Of a stretch of 64,000 nt of DNA, positions 9,929-19,190 are shown one piece after another; within the stretch, counting starts at the first letter, position 1; each line of letters opens with the position of its first letter. The stretch lies in the NCBI RefSeq assembly GCF_002915575.1, contig NZ_PQGD01000001.1:186001-250000 (forward strand). Reading direction: 5' to 3'. The notes beneath the pieces are model-generated. The model made no database searches, was not told the DNA's origin, and saw nothing but the letters and a program-made list of their open reading frames with translations. A program made the position numbers and the translations under genes. The DNA is from Superficieibacter electus. GTDB taxonomy: Bacteria > Pseudomonadota > Gammaproteobacteria > Enterobacterales > Enterobacteriaceae.

Positions 9929-10828
9929 ATGACCAATTTTCCCGCCAGCTTACTTATTCTGAATGGTAAAAATGCCGGTGATGAATTGTTGCGTGAAGCG
10001 ATTTATATGCTGCGCAATGAAGGTGTATTGATTCACGTTCGCGTGACCTGGGAAAAAGGTGATGCAGAACGGTATGTCGAGGAAGCCTGGCGTCTGGGCG
10101 TCGAAACGGTTATTGCCGGCGGCGGTGATGGCACGATTAACGAAGTCTCGACCGCGCTCATTCAGTTGCCGGGGGAGAATGTGCCAGTCATGGGCATTTT
10201 GCCACTGGGTACCGCCAATGATTTTGCTACCAGCGCAGGTGTGCCGGATACGCTGGATAAGGCTCTGAAACTGGCTATTGCCGGTAATGCCGTGGCGGTC
10301 GATATTGCCAGGGTGAACAATAAAACCTGTTTTATCAACATGGCGACCGGGGGTTTCGGTCCACGGATCACCAGCGAAACGCCGGAAAAGCTGAAAGCCG
10401 CCCTCGGCGGCGTTTCTTATCTTATTCATGGTTTAATGCGGATGGATACCCTGCGCCCCGACCGCTGTGAGATCCGCGGCGAGAACTTTCACTGGCAGGG
10501 CGACGCGCTGGTGATTGGCATCGGGAATGGCCGCCAGGCAGGCGGGGGGCAACAGCTTTGTCCGGATGCGCTGATTAATGACGGTCTGCTGCATCTGCGT
10601 GTGTTCACCGGTGATGGTTTGCTGCCCGCCATTTTTACTACGCTGACCCAGCCGGAGGATAGCCCCAATATTATTGACGGAACATCCTCCTGGTTTGAAG
10701 TCAGCGCCCCGCATGAGATCACCTTTAACCTCGACGGCGAGCCGCTGCGCGGCCAATCGTTTCGCATCGAGATCCTGCCGAATGCATTGCGCTGTCGTTT
10801 GCCACCGGATTGCCCGTTATTACGTTAA
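9929..10828 (+). CDS. yegS: YegS, lipid/diacylglycerol-kinase-like protein
   Basis: A 299-residue member of the DAGK catalytic family; E. coli YegS phosphorylates phosphatidylglycerol in vitro. The nucleotide-binding motif [10 protein letters not shown] is at about residues 63-72, followed by [10 protein letters not shown]. The C-terminal domain ends in NLDGEPL and a [12 protein letters not shown] tail almost identical to E. coli. I chose the ATG at 9929 over the in-frame ATG at 9887 because the protein then starts [14 protein letters not shown] at the same point as the E. coli protein (299 residues), with AGAGG about 10 nt upstream. Confidence 0.95.
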   Translation: MTNFPASLLILNGKNAGDELLREAIYMLRNEGVLIHVRVTWEKGDAERYVEEAWRLGVETVIAGGGDGTINEVSTALIQLPGENVPVMGILPLGTANDFATSAGVPDTLDKALKLAIAGNAVAVDIARVNNKTCFINMATGGFGPRITSETPEKLKAALGGVSYLIHGLMRMDTLRPDRCEIRGENFHWQGDALVIGIGNGRQAGGGQQLCPDALINDGLLHLRVFTGDGLLPAIFTTLTQPEDSPNIIDGTSSWFEVSAPHEITFNLDGEPLRGQSFRIEILPNALRCRLPPDCPLLR

Positions 10829-10842
10829 TCAACACGCAGCTT

Positions 10843-10999
10843 TGCCCGGTGGCGCTGCGCTTACCGGGCCTACAAAATTCAGTCAACCTGTTGATATTTA
10901 ACACATCGTAGGCCGGGTAAGGCGAAGCCGTCACCCGGCATCGCGGCACGCAGATTAGCCGCCGGAGGCGTCTGCCCGGTGGTGCTTACCGGGCCTACA
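10843..10999. repeat. REP/BIME array, left edge of pentitol island
   Basis: Three REP-type imperfect palindromes in alternating orientation: 10843-10873 (TGCCCGGTGGCG..ACCGGGCCTAC), 10907-10940 (GTAGGCCGGGTAAGG..CCCGGCA) and 10973-10999. They follow the yegS stop directly, and a similar array lies beside fbaB at 20811-20946. Confidence 0.9.
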
Positions 11000-11090
11000 G
11001 TGATGTTTTAATCCCTGGTAAAGTAAGCGCTGAGACCTCCAAAATGAGACCGTTTACATCCGGGAAGTGTGCCTCAGCGCCTACTCATTC

Positions 11091-11765
11091 TTAAATCTCC
11101 ATACAGGAGATCGCGTGTTGCGCATGTAGTACCGTAACCAGCTCACTGAGCGTACGGCAATGTCCGGCGGCCTGGCTGAATTTCTTATGATGACACTGTG
11201 CTGTGACGACCCAGGTATGCATTCCGGCGCGCTGAGCGGCCAGGAAGCCATTGGCGCTGTCTTCGATCACAAGGCATTGTTCAGGATTCAACGCTAACTT
11301 CTTTGCGGTTGCCAAATAGACAGCCGGATCGGGTTTACCCCGTTCAACGTCCGCAGCACTACTGATTACATCAAAATATTTCCATAAACCAAGCTTATCA
11401 AAAACCACCTGAATTACCCGATGAGCGGATGATGTCGCCAGCGCAATTTTGTATCCTTCGCGCCGAAAATAATTAAGCGCCTCATACAGTCCTTCCATTG
11501 CCACACCGTAGCGGTCGATTAAACTGACAACCCGCGTCAAAATATCGGCCTCAAGCAGCGAAGGATGAATATCAAGGTTAAACTTTTCCTGCCAGATGCA
11601 GGCAATTTCATCTGAACGTCTGCCCATAGTTAACTGCTCACACTCATCATGAGTGATGGCAATACCAAATTCGGCCAGCGACATAATTTGAGCGCTCTGC
11701 CATAGTGCCTCGGAGTCAATAATTACTCCATCCATATCAAAAACTGCGGCTTTAGCGTTCATCAT
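11091..11765 (-). CDS. HAD-family sugar-phosphate phosphatase-like protein
   Basis: A 224-residue haloacid dehalogenase hydrolase of the beta-phosphoglucomutase/2-deoxyglucose-6-phosphatase type. Motif I is FDMDGVIIDSE near the N-terminus, motif II is in LATSSAHR, motif III is the lysine of RGKPDP, and motif IV is in VIEDSANG. It is the last gene of the dal operon, 50-odd bp behind dalT, so a phosphorylated pentitol or pentose by-product is a plausible substrate (inference). I take the ATG at 11765 (ATGATG) because of a GGA 7 nt upstream; an ATG at 11792 is possible but starts inside a hairpin. It is a paralogue, not an orthologue, of YniC. Confidence 0.75.
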   Translation of the reverse strand: MMNAKAAVFDMDGVIIDSEALWQSAQIMSLAEFGIAITHDECEQLTMGRRSDEIACIWQEKFNLDIHPSLLEADILTRVVSLIDRYGVAMEGLYEALNYFRREGYKIALATSSAHRVIQVVFDKLGLWKYFDVISSAADVERGKPDPAVYLATAKKLALNPEQCLVIEDSANGFLAAQRAGMHTWVVTAQCHHKKFSQAAGHCRTLSELVTVLHAQHAISCMEI

Positions 11766-11782
11766 AGCAACATCCATAATAC

Positions 11783-11806
11783 GCTGGCACAACGTCCGGT
11801 CGTGCC
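11783..11806 (-). other. Intercistronic hairpin, dalT to HAD gene
   Basis: Inverted repeat CTGGCAC...GTGCCAG in the short gap between the dalT stop and the phosphatase start. There is no T run, so it is more likely a stability or processing element than a full terminator. Confidence 0.4.
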
Positions 11807-11818
11807 AGCCAGGTTAAA

Positions 11819-13099
11819 TCAGGAAACCTTCAGTGCACCATCGTCGGCATAGCGAGCTTTACGTTCAAAACCCGGTTGTTCAACATCAATGAAATGGCAG
11901 ATAACAAAGGCAATCAGGTACAGTGCGGTATAAGCAATGACCACGCCAAGCGTATCGAACCACGGCAGCAGAACCACTGCGATTGCAGGCGCGAGGAAGT
12001 TAGACAGACCAGCAGACAGGTTATATACCGAAATTGCCGCCCCGGTGTGGTGTGGCTCCAGCGCCGGGAACACCGCTGCCATCGGCACAAATGCCGCCAC
12101 AAAAATGCCCAGTGAGATAGCCGGGATCAGTGCCATGGCAAAGTTATGACCGGCCCACAGCGGAATGTAGTAGAACGCGAGGCTGGACAAGGCCATACCG
12201 ATGCAGCCAAACCAGCGCACCACTTTCATCCAGCCCATTTTTTCCGACACAATGCCCCAGAAGATGTTGGAGAAGATCGTGGTAAAGAAGAACACCGCCC
12301 AGACTTGTAACCATTCCGATGTGGTAAAACCGAGTTTATCTACGAACATCATCGGCATGATGACCGCAAAACCGAACAGCGAGAGCGTGTTAATAATACG
12401 GACAATACTTGAGCAAAGAATGTTTTTGTTGGTATACAGCAGCGTGACCGCGCGGCTCAGCTCGCTGAATTTTTCTCGCGTCGTCAGATTGTGCATGCGG
12501 GTCGGCGTATTAACGTTACGCAGGGAAACCATGGCAATCAGCCCGCCCGCCACGCAGAAGGCCAGCGCCGTCCACAGCGTGCCCAGTTCGCCCATCAGCG
12601 GAATGGTGAAGCTCGGAATATAGCTGCCCGCGACGCCGATACCGATAGAGTAAACGGCCCAGTACCAGCCCAGCGCCGAGCTTGAGCTGTCGCTCTTGAC
12701 GTTATGGATGATAATGACAATAAAGGAATAGAGGAACAGCGGGTAAGCAAAGCCACGAATGCCGTAGAACAGTAGAATCAGCGCATAATTCGCGTGACCG
12801 AGGCCAAACACCAGGAATAAAACGTGGAAGACGGCCCACATAACAAAGCCAATAAACATGGTTTTTTGCGGGGTGATGATTTCAGCGACCACGCCCGAAA
12901 TCCACGCGGACAACGCCGCCGCCAGGCCATAAAGCGTAAAGGCAAACGAGGCTTCCGCAGGCGTAAATCCCAGACCGGTGATGTAGTGCGAGAGGAAGGC
13001 CAGTTCAAACCCGTCGCCGGTCATAAACACCGCGATAGCGATATATCCCCATAACAGATTTAGCGGCAATCCCAGCCACTGTTTGTTGGTATTCGTCAT
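11819..13099 (-). CDS. dalT: DalT/RbtT-type pentitol permease (MFS)
   Basis: A 426-residue MFS transporter with about 12 TM helices, resembling the Klebsiella D-arabinitol and ribitol permeases (DalT, RbtT), which are proton symporters. The sequence opens NKQWLGLPLNLLWGYIAIAVFMTGDGFELAF and has the alternating hydrophobic/loop pattern of the superfamily. It lies downstream of dalD and dalK on the same strand, 67 bp behind dalK. No second pentitol permease gene is next to rbtK, so this protein may carry both D-arabinitol and ribitol. The symbol follows the operon position; substrate preference cannot be read from sequence. Confidence 0.85.
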   Translation of the reverse strand: MTNTNKQWLGLPLNLLWGYIAIAVFMTGDGFELAFLSHYITGLGFTPAEASFAFTLYGLAAALSAWISGVVAEIITPQKTMFIGFVMWAVFHVLFLVFGLGHANYALILLFYGIRGFAYPLFLYSFIVIIIHNVKSDSSSSALGWYWAVYSIGIGVAGSYIPSFTIPLMGELGTLWTALAFCVAGGLIAMVSLRNVNTPTRMHNLTTREKFSELSRAVTLLYTNKNILCSSIVRIINTLSLFGFAVIMPMMFVDKLGFTTSEWLQVWAVFFFTTIFSNIFWGIVSEKMGWMKVVRWFGCIGMALSSLAFYYIPLWAGHNFAMALIPAISLGIFVAAFVPMAAVFPALEPHHTGAAISVYNLSAGLSNFLAPAIAVVLLPWFDTLGVVIAYTALYLIAFVICHFIDVEQPGFERKARYADDGALKVS

Positions 13100-13129
13100 A
13101 AGTGCCTCATTTGTAGGGTATAAGGTTCA

Positions 13130-13162
13130 GGCACTCTCAATTTCGGGGAGTGCCTTTTTTTA
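13130..13162 (+). terminator. Rho-independent-type terminator pointing against the dal operon
   Basis: Stem AGGCACTC / GAGTGCCT with an 11-nt loop, then seven T on the + strand. dalK and dalT are transcribed on the - strand, for which the element has no U tail. It could end an antisense transcript over the dalT 5' region, or serve as an intercistronic hairpin for the dal mRNA. Confidence 0.6.
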
Positions 13163-13166
13163 AAAA

Positions 13167-14630
13167 TTATTTATTCCGTAACTTGAGATCGTTCTGATAA
13201 AGCGCGTTAAAAGCCTGATAACGCTGTTGCAGGAGGCCCTGACGCGCAGGCGTCGCCTGATAAACGTGATAAATTTCCGGTTTTTTGCAGACGGTTTCCA
13301 CAGCCTGCCCGGTTGCCAGACATGCCAGACGTGCAGCACCCAGTGCCCCGCCCGTTTCGCCGCCTTTATGGGTAACAATGGGCATGTTGAGAATATCAGC
13401 CAGCAGTTGCGCCCAGTACGGGCTACGCGCCCCGCCGCCTACCAGCGAACATTGTTCGATATGCGTACCGCTCTCCTGTAACACCCGTAAACCATCGGCA
13501 ATACCGAAGCTGACGCCTTCAATCACGGCGTAGCCCAGCAGGGCACGGTTAGTAGAATGGGTCAGACCGTGGAACAGGCCCTTAGCATCCGGATCGTTAT
13601 GCGGCGTACGTTCGCCGGACAGATACGGCAGAAACTGCGGCGCGCTGGCGCGCTGCTCGTCGCTCAGCTGAGCCACCTCTTCCAGCAATTCCGCCTCAGT
13701 AATCCCCACCAGCCGACAGAACCATTGCAGACAGCTGGCCGCGCTTAACATCACACTCATCTGGTGCCAGCGATTCGGTAATACGTGGCAAAACGCGTGC
13801 ACGGCAGATTGCGGTGCCGGGCGATAGGCTTCATTGACCACAAACAGTACGCCGGAGGTACCAAGAGAAATAAACGCGTCGCCCGGCGCAACGGCACCGA
13901 CGCCGATTGCGCTGACGGCGTTATCGCCACCACCACCGGCCACCACTACGGACGCATTTAGCCCCCAGCTTTCGGCAATCTGCGGGTCCAGCGTTGCAGA
14001 GGCATCACAGCCTTCCACCAGCGCTGGCATATTGCAGCGCGCCAGCCCGCATTTCTCCAGCAGATAATCTGACCAGTCGCGGCGGGCAACGTCGAGCCAC
14101 AGCGTCCCTGCCGCGTCTGACATATCGGCAATTTTTTTACCGGTCATTTTGAAGCGCAGGTAATCTTTTGGCAGCAGGACGGTTTGCAGGCGCTGGAAGT
14201 TTTCCGGCTCGTGCTTACGTACCCACAGCAGTTTCGGTGCAGTAAACCCTGGCATGGCGAGGTTACCGGCAATGGCGTGCAGCTCAGAGGCACTTTCTTC
14301 CAGCTCCATGCACTCCGCCGCACTGCGGGTATCGTTCCACAGAATCGCCGGGCGGATCACCGCGTTGTTGCTGTCAAGCAGCACGGCCCCATGCATCTGC
14401 CCGGACAGACCGACAGCTTTAATGGCGTTCCAGTGCGGTGCGCATTTCTCACGCAGGGTCGCGATAACGTAGTTGGTTGCGTCCCACCACGCCTGCGGGT
14501 CCTGTTCTGACCAGTGTGGATGGGGCCGCTGAATGGTCAGCGGCGCACTATGGGTGGCGACGATGTCGTGATTCTCGTCAATCACCAGCCCTTTAACTTC
14601 AGAGGTGCCCAGATCGATGCCTAAGTACAT
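13167..14630 (-). CDS. dalK: DalK, D-xylulose kinase
   Basis: FGGY carbohydrate kinase, 487 residues, phosphorylating D-xylulose made by DalD to xylulose-5-phosphate for the pentose phosphate pathway. Visible motifs: the N-terminal phosphate loop DLGTSEVKGL, GLSGQMHGAVLLD (xylulokinase substrate region), VAGGGGDNAVSAIG, GVSFGIADGLRVLQ (FGGY signature 2) and the adenosine-binding VGGGARSPYWAQLLADIL. It is the middle gene of dalD-dalK-dalT, 9 bp after dalD. A XylB paralogue is the main alternative; context favours DalK. Confidence 0.92.
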   Translation of the reverse strand: MYLGIDLGTSEVKGLVIDENHDIVATHSAPLTIQRPHPHWSEQDPQAWWDATNYVIATLREKCAPHWNAIKAVGLSGQMHGAVLLDSNNAVIRPAILWNDTRSAAECMELEESASELHAIAGNLAMPGFTAPKLLWVRKHEPENFQRLQTVLLPKDYLRFKMTGKKIADMSDAAGTLWLDVARRDWSDYLLEKCGLARCNMPALVEGCDASATLDPQIAESWGLNASVVVAGGGGDNAVSAIGVGAVAPGDAFISLGTSGVLFVVNEAYRPAPQSAVHAFCHVLPNRWHQMSVMLSAASCLQWFCRLVGITEAELLEEVAQLSDEQRASAPQFLPYLSGERTPHNDPDAKGLFHGLTHSTNRALLGYAVIEGVSFGIADGLRVLQESGTHIEQCSLVGGGARSPYWAQLLADILNMPIVTHKGGETGGALGAARLACLATGQAVETVCKKPEIYHVYQATPARQGLLQQRYQAFNALYQNDLKLRNK

Positions 14631-14639
14631 AGCAACCTC

Positions 14640-16007
14640 TCAATGGATCAGGGAGTAGACGGCGGTAATTTTTTCACGCAGCAGCGCGGCAAAATCGGCG
14701 TTGTTAGCCAGTTCGCCAAACAGCGCGCGGTCTTTGGCATAGACGCTAATCGGGTCGGCGGCGTTGAACATCGCGTGTACCGCCTGCGCGTCCAGAATCC
14801 CGTCCTGATATTCATACGGCAGTTGGCCTTTGTGCCACTGCTCCATATAAACGAAGAACAAGGCGGGCAACATGGCAGTCGCATCCGGACGCACGCCGCG
14901 CTGGTAGCATTCCTGGAGTGTCGGGGCGATCATCGCCGGGATTTTAGAGAAGCCGTCTGCGGCGACGCGCTGGTTGGTATCCTGAATATGCGGGTTGGTA
15001 AAGCGCTGCAGTACCACATCGCGGTATTTCGGCAAATCAATACCGTTATCACCGAGGCAAGGAATAACATCTTCGGTCACGTAACGATCGGCAATCGCGT
15101 AGATGGTATCGGTTAACGTGCTTTCGTGAATGTACTGCTGACCCATCAGCGTCCCGGCCCATGCAATGCAGCTATGAGACGAGTTGAGGATGCGAATTTT
15201 GGCTTCTTCATAAGGAATAACCGAGTCAACCAGTTCGGCACCCACTTTCTCAAAGGCCGGACGTTCTGCTTTAAAGTTGTCTTCAATGACCCACTGGATG
15301 AAGGTTTCGCCCATCACTGGCGCTTTATCATCAATACCGGTCTGCGCTTTGATACGTGCAGGCAAATCTGCTGCCGGACGCGGCGTGATGCGGTCCACCA
15401 TGGTGTTCGGGCAGGTGGCGTTTTTATGCAGCCACTCAATCACGGCGGTTTTGCCGGTCAGCGTGAGAAACTCAACCAGGCCGTCGTGGAAACGTTCACC
15501 GTTATGACGAACGTTATCGCAGTTAAGCAGTGTCAGCGGGCCAGCATTATCCGCAATACGTTTTTCGAGGATTTTAGTGATGGTGCCGTAAATCGTTTTA
15601 TTACCGCCCTTCAGGTCGCTGACAATATCCGGGTTATTTACTTCCAGTTTATGACTGGTATTAAGGTAATAACCGCTCTCCGTGACGGTAAAGGCAATCA
15701 CTTTGGTCGCCGCATTCGCCCCTTCGCTAATTAGCGGCTGCAGATTTTCCTGCCACGACAGCAGTTTCTGAATCGAGGTAATTTCCTCGTAGTGACGTTC
15801 ACCTTCCGGGCTAACCGTTTCCAGTACATAGCGCCCGTGTTGTGCAGTTAATGCCGAAACCACATGTTCAGCATCATTACGAATATTACCTGCAGCGATA
15901 TGCCAGGTTTTGTCGCCGGACTCAATGAGTTTGTGCATATACCAGGCTTGATGTGCACGATGAAAAGAACCCAGACCGATGTGTAACCATGTGTATTGAT
16001 TGTTCAT
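14640..16007 (-). CDS. dalD: DalD, D-arabinitol 4-dehydrogenase
   Basis: NAD-dependent long-chain polyol dehydrogenase (mannitol dehydrogenase family), 455 residues, oxidising D-arabinitol to D-xylulose. The N-terminal Rossmann region opens [17 protein letters not shown]. The catalytic block is [20 protein letters not shown], with the family lysine in the preceding segment. It is very similar in length and sequence to Klebsiella DalD as I remember it. I use the ATG at 16007 (MNNQ..., GGAGAG 8 nt upstream), not an ATG 66 bp further out, since family members start at MNNQ. First gene of the operon, divergent from dalR. Confidence 0.95.
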   Translation of the reverse strand: MNNQYTWLHIGLGSFHRAHQAWYMHKLIESGDKTWHIAAGNIRNDAEHVVSALTAQHGRYVLETVSPEGERHYEEITSIQKLLSWQENLQPLISEGANAATKVIAFTVTESGYYLNTSHKLEVNNPDIVSDLKGGNKTIYGTITKILEKRIADNAGPLTLLNCDNVRHNGERFHDGLVEFLTLTGKTAVIEWLHKNATCPNTMVDRITPRPAADLPARIKAQTGIDDKAPVMGETFIQWVIEDNFKAERPAFEKVGAELVDSVIPYEEAKIRILNSSHSCIAWAGTLMGQQYIHESTLTDTIYAIADRYVTEDVIPCLGDNGIDLPKYRDVVLQRFTNPHIQDTNQRVAADGFSKIPAMIAPTLQECYQRGVRPDATAMLPALFFVYMEQWHKGQLPYEYQDGILDAQAVHAMFNAADPISVYAKDRALFGELANNADFAALLREKITAVYSLIH

Positions 16008-16050
16008 TGCTTTGCTCTCCATTGAGTTTATGCAGCTGAATGTACATGAG

Positions 16051-16148
16051 CAAAAGATTGAAAATAGAGCCATGGATCACAAAAGAGCAAATGACCACTA
16101 AAATTACTTTTGACCATAACTCAACAAAAGATTGCCTGTTTGGCAGGC
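16051..16148. promoter_or_regulatory. dalD-dalR control region with CAAAAGA repeats
   Basis: Within the 215-bp divergent gap, CAAAAGATTG occurs at 16051-16060 and again at 16125-16134, and CAAAAGAGCAAA at 16080-16091. A small palindrome GCCTG-TTTGG-CAGGC lies at 16134-16148. These are candidate DalR operators; no experimental site is known to me. Confidence 0.35.
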
Positions 16149-16222
16149 GAACGCCACAATGCATTACATTGTTTTATCTGTAAATGTTGCGAGCACGTTA
16201 ACGTAAAGGGCTGAAAAACATA

Positions 16223-17161
16223 ATGAAAGAAGATGACATCCGATTTGACCAAAAAGTCAGAGCCGCATGGATGTATTACGTTGCGGGTCAAAACCAGAGC
16301 GAGATTGCTGCGCAGCTCGGGACATCACGTCCGGTAGTTCAGCGCCTGATCGCGGCGGCGAAAGAAGAAGGCATTGTTTCCATCGGGCTTCACCATCCGG
16401 TCGCGGCCTGTCTGAATTACGCTTCGCTGCTTAAAGAGAGATATAAACTTTACGAATGTAATATTGTTCCCACTTTTGCCAGTGAGTCCACCCTGGATAG
16501 CGTTTCCTACGGCTGTTATCAGCTTATGTCGCAGTATCTGAAGGGAACCAGCGCGAAAGTGATCGGCATTGGCTCAGGGCTGACGCTGAAAAAAACGATT
16601 AAGCGTATTGATTTTGAAAGCAAAAACAGTAAATGCGTGGCGCTGATTAGTGCAATGGATGAAAACGGCCAGTGCAACTACTATGACGATGTGCCGCTAC
16701 TCCTGGCGCGCAAGATTCAGGCTAATTATTTCCAGTGGCCCGCGCCGCGTTATGCAAAATCGCTGACAGAACACAAAATGTGGTCCACTAATCGTCTGTT
16801 CGAAAGCGTCACCTCGGTTGCCGATCATGCAGATGCTATCTTCGTCGGGATTGGTGCACTCGGTACGCAAAGCCCGATTTTCAAAGACGGTTTTATTAAT
16901 CTTGAGCAACTGGAAGACCTGCGCCAGCGCGGAGCCATTGGCGAAATCCTGGGGCGCTTTATTGACGCCGAAGGTCAGGTCGCCGAGTCAGACAGCAACC
17001 GGCTAATTACCAGTTATGATATTCGGCGCAACGCCTGTCCACGTATTGCCGTCGCCTGCGGGGAAGACAAACGTCCGGTGATCCTCGCGGCACTGAAAGG
17101 CGGCTGGATTAATGGCCTGGTCACCGACGAAGGCACTGCGCGCTGGTTGTTAACCCAGTAG
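16223..17161 (+). CDS. dalR: DalR, SorC/DeoR-type regulator of D-arabinitol genes
   Basis: A 312-residue SorC-family regulator. An N-terminal helix-turn-helix lies at about residues 17-45 (QSEIAAQLGTSRPVVQRLIAAA), and a C-terminal sugar-phosphate-sensing domain at about 55-312 carries the family motifs IGIGSGLTL, VGIGAL and GEDKRPVILAALKG. It is transcribed away from dalD, matching the Klebsiella arrangement in which DalR represses dalDKT in the absence of D-arabinitol. Its end faces rbtR, with 9 bp between stop codons. Confidence 0.88.
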   Translation: MKEDDIRFDQKVRAAWMYYVAGQNQSEIAAQLGTSRPVVQRLIAAAKEEGIVSIGLHHPVAACLNYASLLKERYKLYECNIVPTFASESTLDSVSYGCYQLMSQYLKGTSAKVIGIGSGLTLKKTIKRIDFESKNSKCVALISAMDENGQCNYYDDVPLLLARKIQANYFQWPAPRYAKSLTEHKMWSTNRLFESVTSVADHADAIFVGIGALGTQSPIFKDGFINLEQLEDLRQRGAIGEILGRFIDAEGQVAESDSNRLITSYDIRRNACPRIAVACGEDKRPVILAALKGGWINGLVTDEGTARWLLTQ

Positions 17162-17170
17162 ACAGAACGG

Positions 17171-18184
17171 TTAGCTGACAAAAATCGGCGGGATCTCCCG
17201 CTGCTGTTTCTGCACGTCCCCCGCATCAATAATCTCGAATACTGCTGCCAGCATGGCGGGCACATCCTGTCTGACCATTTCGATATCATGCCCTAAAAGC
17301 GTCACAAACGGGTCCCAGTCAAAACAGCCCATAGGCGGTTGATCCTGCCCGCGATAAGCAGACTGCGTTAGCCAGCGCACCACGCCCTCCAGTGAGATAG
17401 TGGAGTTTACAAACAGGCCGCCAGTGTTTCTGTCCGGCACGGCGAAAAAGGTGTGCAGCGCCAGCTCTGCTTTCTGCGGCGCATAGCCGCAGGCCAGCAT
17501 ATTCTCTTCTGGCAGGGCGAGATCAGCGTCGTGATGGGCGTCGCGAAAACCGCGCAGACGCTCGCGAGTGTTGTGATCCGACCCGCGTCCGCCGACAAAT
17601 ACCAGCGGACGCTTTTCGCCGTAGCGTTTTTCACTGTTAAGCAGAATGCGCCGGGTTAACTCCTTCGCTCCCATGTAGTTATCTGAAATCACTGATGGCG
17701 CAAGCGTACCTGGCAGATCAAGATTCAGCGTTGGAACGCCGGAGGCAGCACAAAGCCCGGTGATTTTATCCGGGTCGGTTGCCCCGGTGGCAATCAGCCA
17801 GTCGACCTGCCAGGAAAGCATGGTACGGGCAGCTTCAAGCTCCAGTTCTGGATCGCGACGCGTACAGGTGATGATGGGAAACAGACCGCGCTCACGCGCC
17901 ATCGCCTCAAAGGTTTCGACAATAGAGCCAAAGTAGCGGTTATCATATTTCGGCACAATCATGCCAATAATTTTCGACCTGCTACTACGCAGCAGGCTGG
18001 CCTGGCGGTTGACCGCATAGCCCTGCTCCTGTGCGATGCGCGTTACTTTTTCCGCCAGCTTTGCGCTAATCCGCCGTTTCTTCCAGTTGCCGTTGAGGAT
18101 CGCACTCACCGCGCTGGCAGATACGCCCGACAGTTCCGCCAGGTCATAGATGGTCGTTTTCCTGCTTTTTCCGATCCCGGTCAC
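17171..18184 (-). CDS. rbtR: RbtR, LacI-family repressor of ribitol genes
   Basis: A 337-residue LacI/GalR regulator. The helix-turn-helix is at about residues 11-31 (TIYDLAELSGVSASAVSAIL) with the hinge region before IIGMIVP, followed by a periplasmic-binding-protein-like effector domain. The start is GTG at 18184 with GGAGAG 8-9 nt upstream. It is divergent from rbtD, the arrangement of the Klebsiella ribitol operon in which RbtR represses rbtDK and responds to ribulose. Assignment rests on family and position. Confidence 0.85.
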   Translation of the reverse strand: MTGIGKSRKTTIYDLAELSGVSASAVSAILNGNWKKRRISAKLAEKVTRIAQEQGYAVNRQASLLRSSRSKIIGMIVPKYDNRYFGSIVETFEAMARERGLFPIITCTRRDPELELEAARTMLSWQVDWLIATGATDPDKITGLCAASGVPTLNLDLPGTLAPSVISDNYMGAKELTRRILLNSEKRYGEKRPLVFVGGRGSDHNTRERLRGFRDAHHDADLALPEENMLACGYAPQKAELALHTFFAVPDRNTGGLFVNSTISLEGVVRWLTQSAYRGQDQPPMGCFDWDPFVTLLGHDIEMVRQDVPAMLAAVFEIIDAGDVQKQQREIPPIFVS

Positions 18185-18257
18185 AAATATTTCTCTCCGT
18201 TTATCGCGGAACTTGCGCTTGTTTTTTGAAAGGTGCTAAATCAGCTTCATCGATTGA

Positions 18258-18275
18258 GCAAATTGCGCAAATCGC
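18258..18275. promoter_or_regulatory. Candidate LacI-type operator between rbtR and rbtD
   Basis: An 18-bp near-palindrome (GCAAATTGC / GCAAATCGC, 7 of 9 positions symmetric) with a central CG and a TTGCGCAA core, as is usual for LacI-family operators. It lies 74 bp from the rbtR start and about 150 bp from rbtD. Confidence 0.45.
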
Positions 18276-18331
18276 AGTAATTATGCAGGCAGAGGTAAAG
18301 AAAAACCAGCCCGACACCTGCTTAAAACGTT

Positions 18332-18355
18332 TATTTTTCATAGACATGAAAAATA
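18332..18355. promoter_or_regulatory. Perfect 10-4-10 palindrome upstream of rbtD
   Basis: TATTTTTCAT, AGAC spacer, ATGAAAAATA: perfect 10-bp arms ending 66 bp before the rbtD start. It could be a repressor or activator operator, or a leader-mRNA hairpin. An RbtR site is the simplest guess. Confidence 0.5.
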
Positions 18356-18421
18356 GCACCTCCTCACGACTGTACCCTACGTGCGGCCGAAATAGTCATC
18401 AGATTTATGAAGGATTATAAA

Positions 18422-19171
18422 ATGAATTCGTCTGTAGTTTCTATGAATAGTCCCCTGGCAGGTAAAGTTGCCGCCGTCACCGGTGCTGCTTCCGGTATTG
18501 GTCTGGAATGTGCCAAAACGCTGCATCGCGCAGGAGCAAAAGTGGTGCTGGTTGACCGCGACGGCGAAAAGCTGGCAAAACTGGTGGCAGATATTGGCGA
18601 GAATGCCTATGCCCTTCAGATTGATCTCCTCAAACCCGCTGAGGTTTCAGGCATGCTGGACGGCATTCTGAAGCTGGCAGGCGGGCTGGACATTTTCCAT
18701 GCTAACGCCGGAGCTTACATTGGCGGGCCGGTTGCAGAAGGCGACCCTGACGTCTGGGATCGGGTACTCAACCTGAATATCAACGCCGCTTTCCGCAGCG
18801 TTCACGCCGTGCTGCCGCATATGATTGCGCAAAAATCCGGTGACATTCTGTTTACCAGTTCCATTGCCGGCGTCGTACCGGTGATTTGGGAGCCTATCTA
18901 TACCGCGTCTAAATTTGCCGTCCAGGCTTTTGTCCACACTACGCGTCGCCAGGTAGCCCAACACGGCGTGCGTGTGGGTGCCGTTTTGCCGGGGCCGGTA
19001 GTCACGGCGCTGCTTGACGACTGGCCGAAAGCCAAAATGGATGAAGCGCTGGCCAACGGCAGCCTGATGCAGCCCATTGAAGTGGCCGAAGCGATTTTGT
19101 TTATGGTGACTCGTTCGAAGAACGTCACCGTCAGGGATCTGGTGATCCTGCCTAACAGCGTCGACCTCTGA
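18422..19171 (+). CDS. rbtD: RbtD, ribitol 2-dehydrogenase
   Basis: Short-chain dehydrogenase, 249 residues, oxidising ribitol to D-ribulose with NAD+. The cofactor motif TGAASGIG is at residues 20-27, NAG at 95-97, catalytic Ser at about 146-147, and the Y160-x3-K164 pair in YTASK. The sequence is nearly identical to Klebsiella RbtD over long stretches, e.g. [17 protein letters not shown] choose ATG 18422 because AAGGA sits 8 nt upstream; the in-frame ATG at 18407 overlaps that ribosome site. First gene of rbtD-rbtK. Confidence 0.95.
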   Translation: MNSSVVSMNSPLAGKVAAVTGAASGIGLECAKTLHRAGAKVVLVDRDGEKLAKLVADIGENAYALQIDLLKPAEVSGMLDGILKLAGGLDIFHANAGAYIGGPVAEGDPDVWDRVLNLNINAAFRSVHAVLPHMIAQKSGDILFTSSIAGVVPVIWEPIYTASKFAVQAFVHTTRRQVAQHGVRVGAVLPGPVVTALLDDWPKAKMDEALANGSLMQPIEVAEAILFMVTRSKNVTVRDLVILPNSVDL

Positions 19172-19190
19172 TAGCCGTCCGGGAGTTTGT

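Noticed and set aside
10829-11090. CRISPR array between yegS and the HAD gene
   Set aside because: The repeats are palindromic REP units with alternating orientation and no regular unique spacers.
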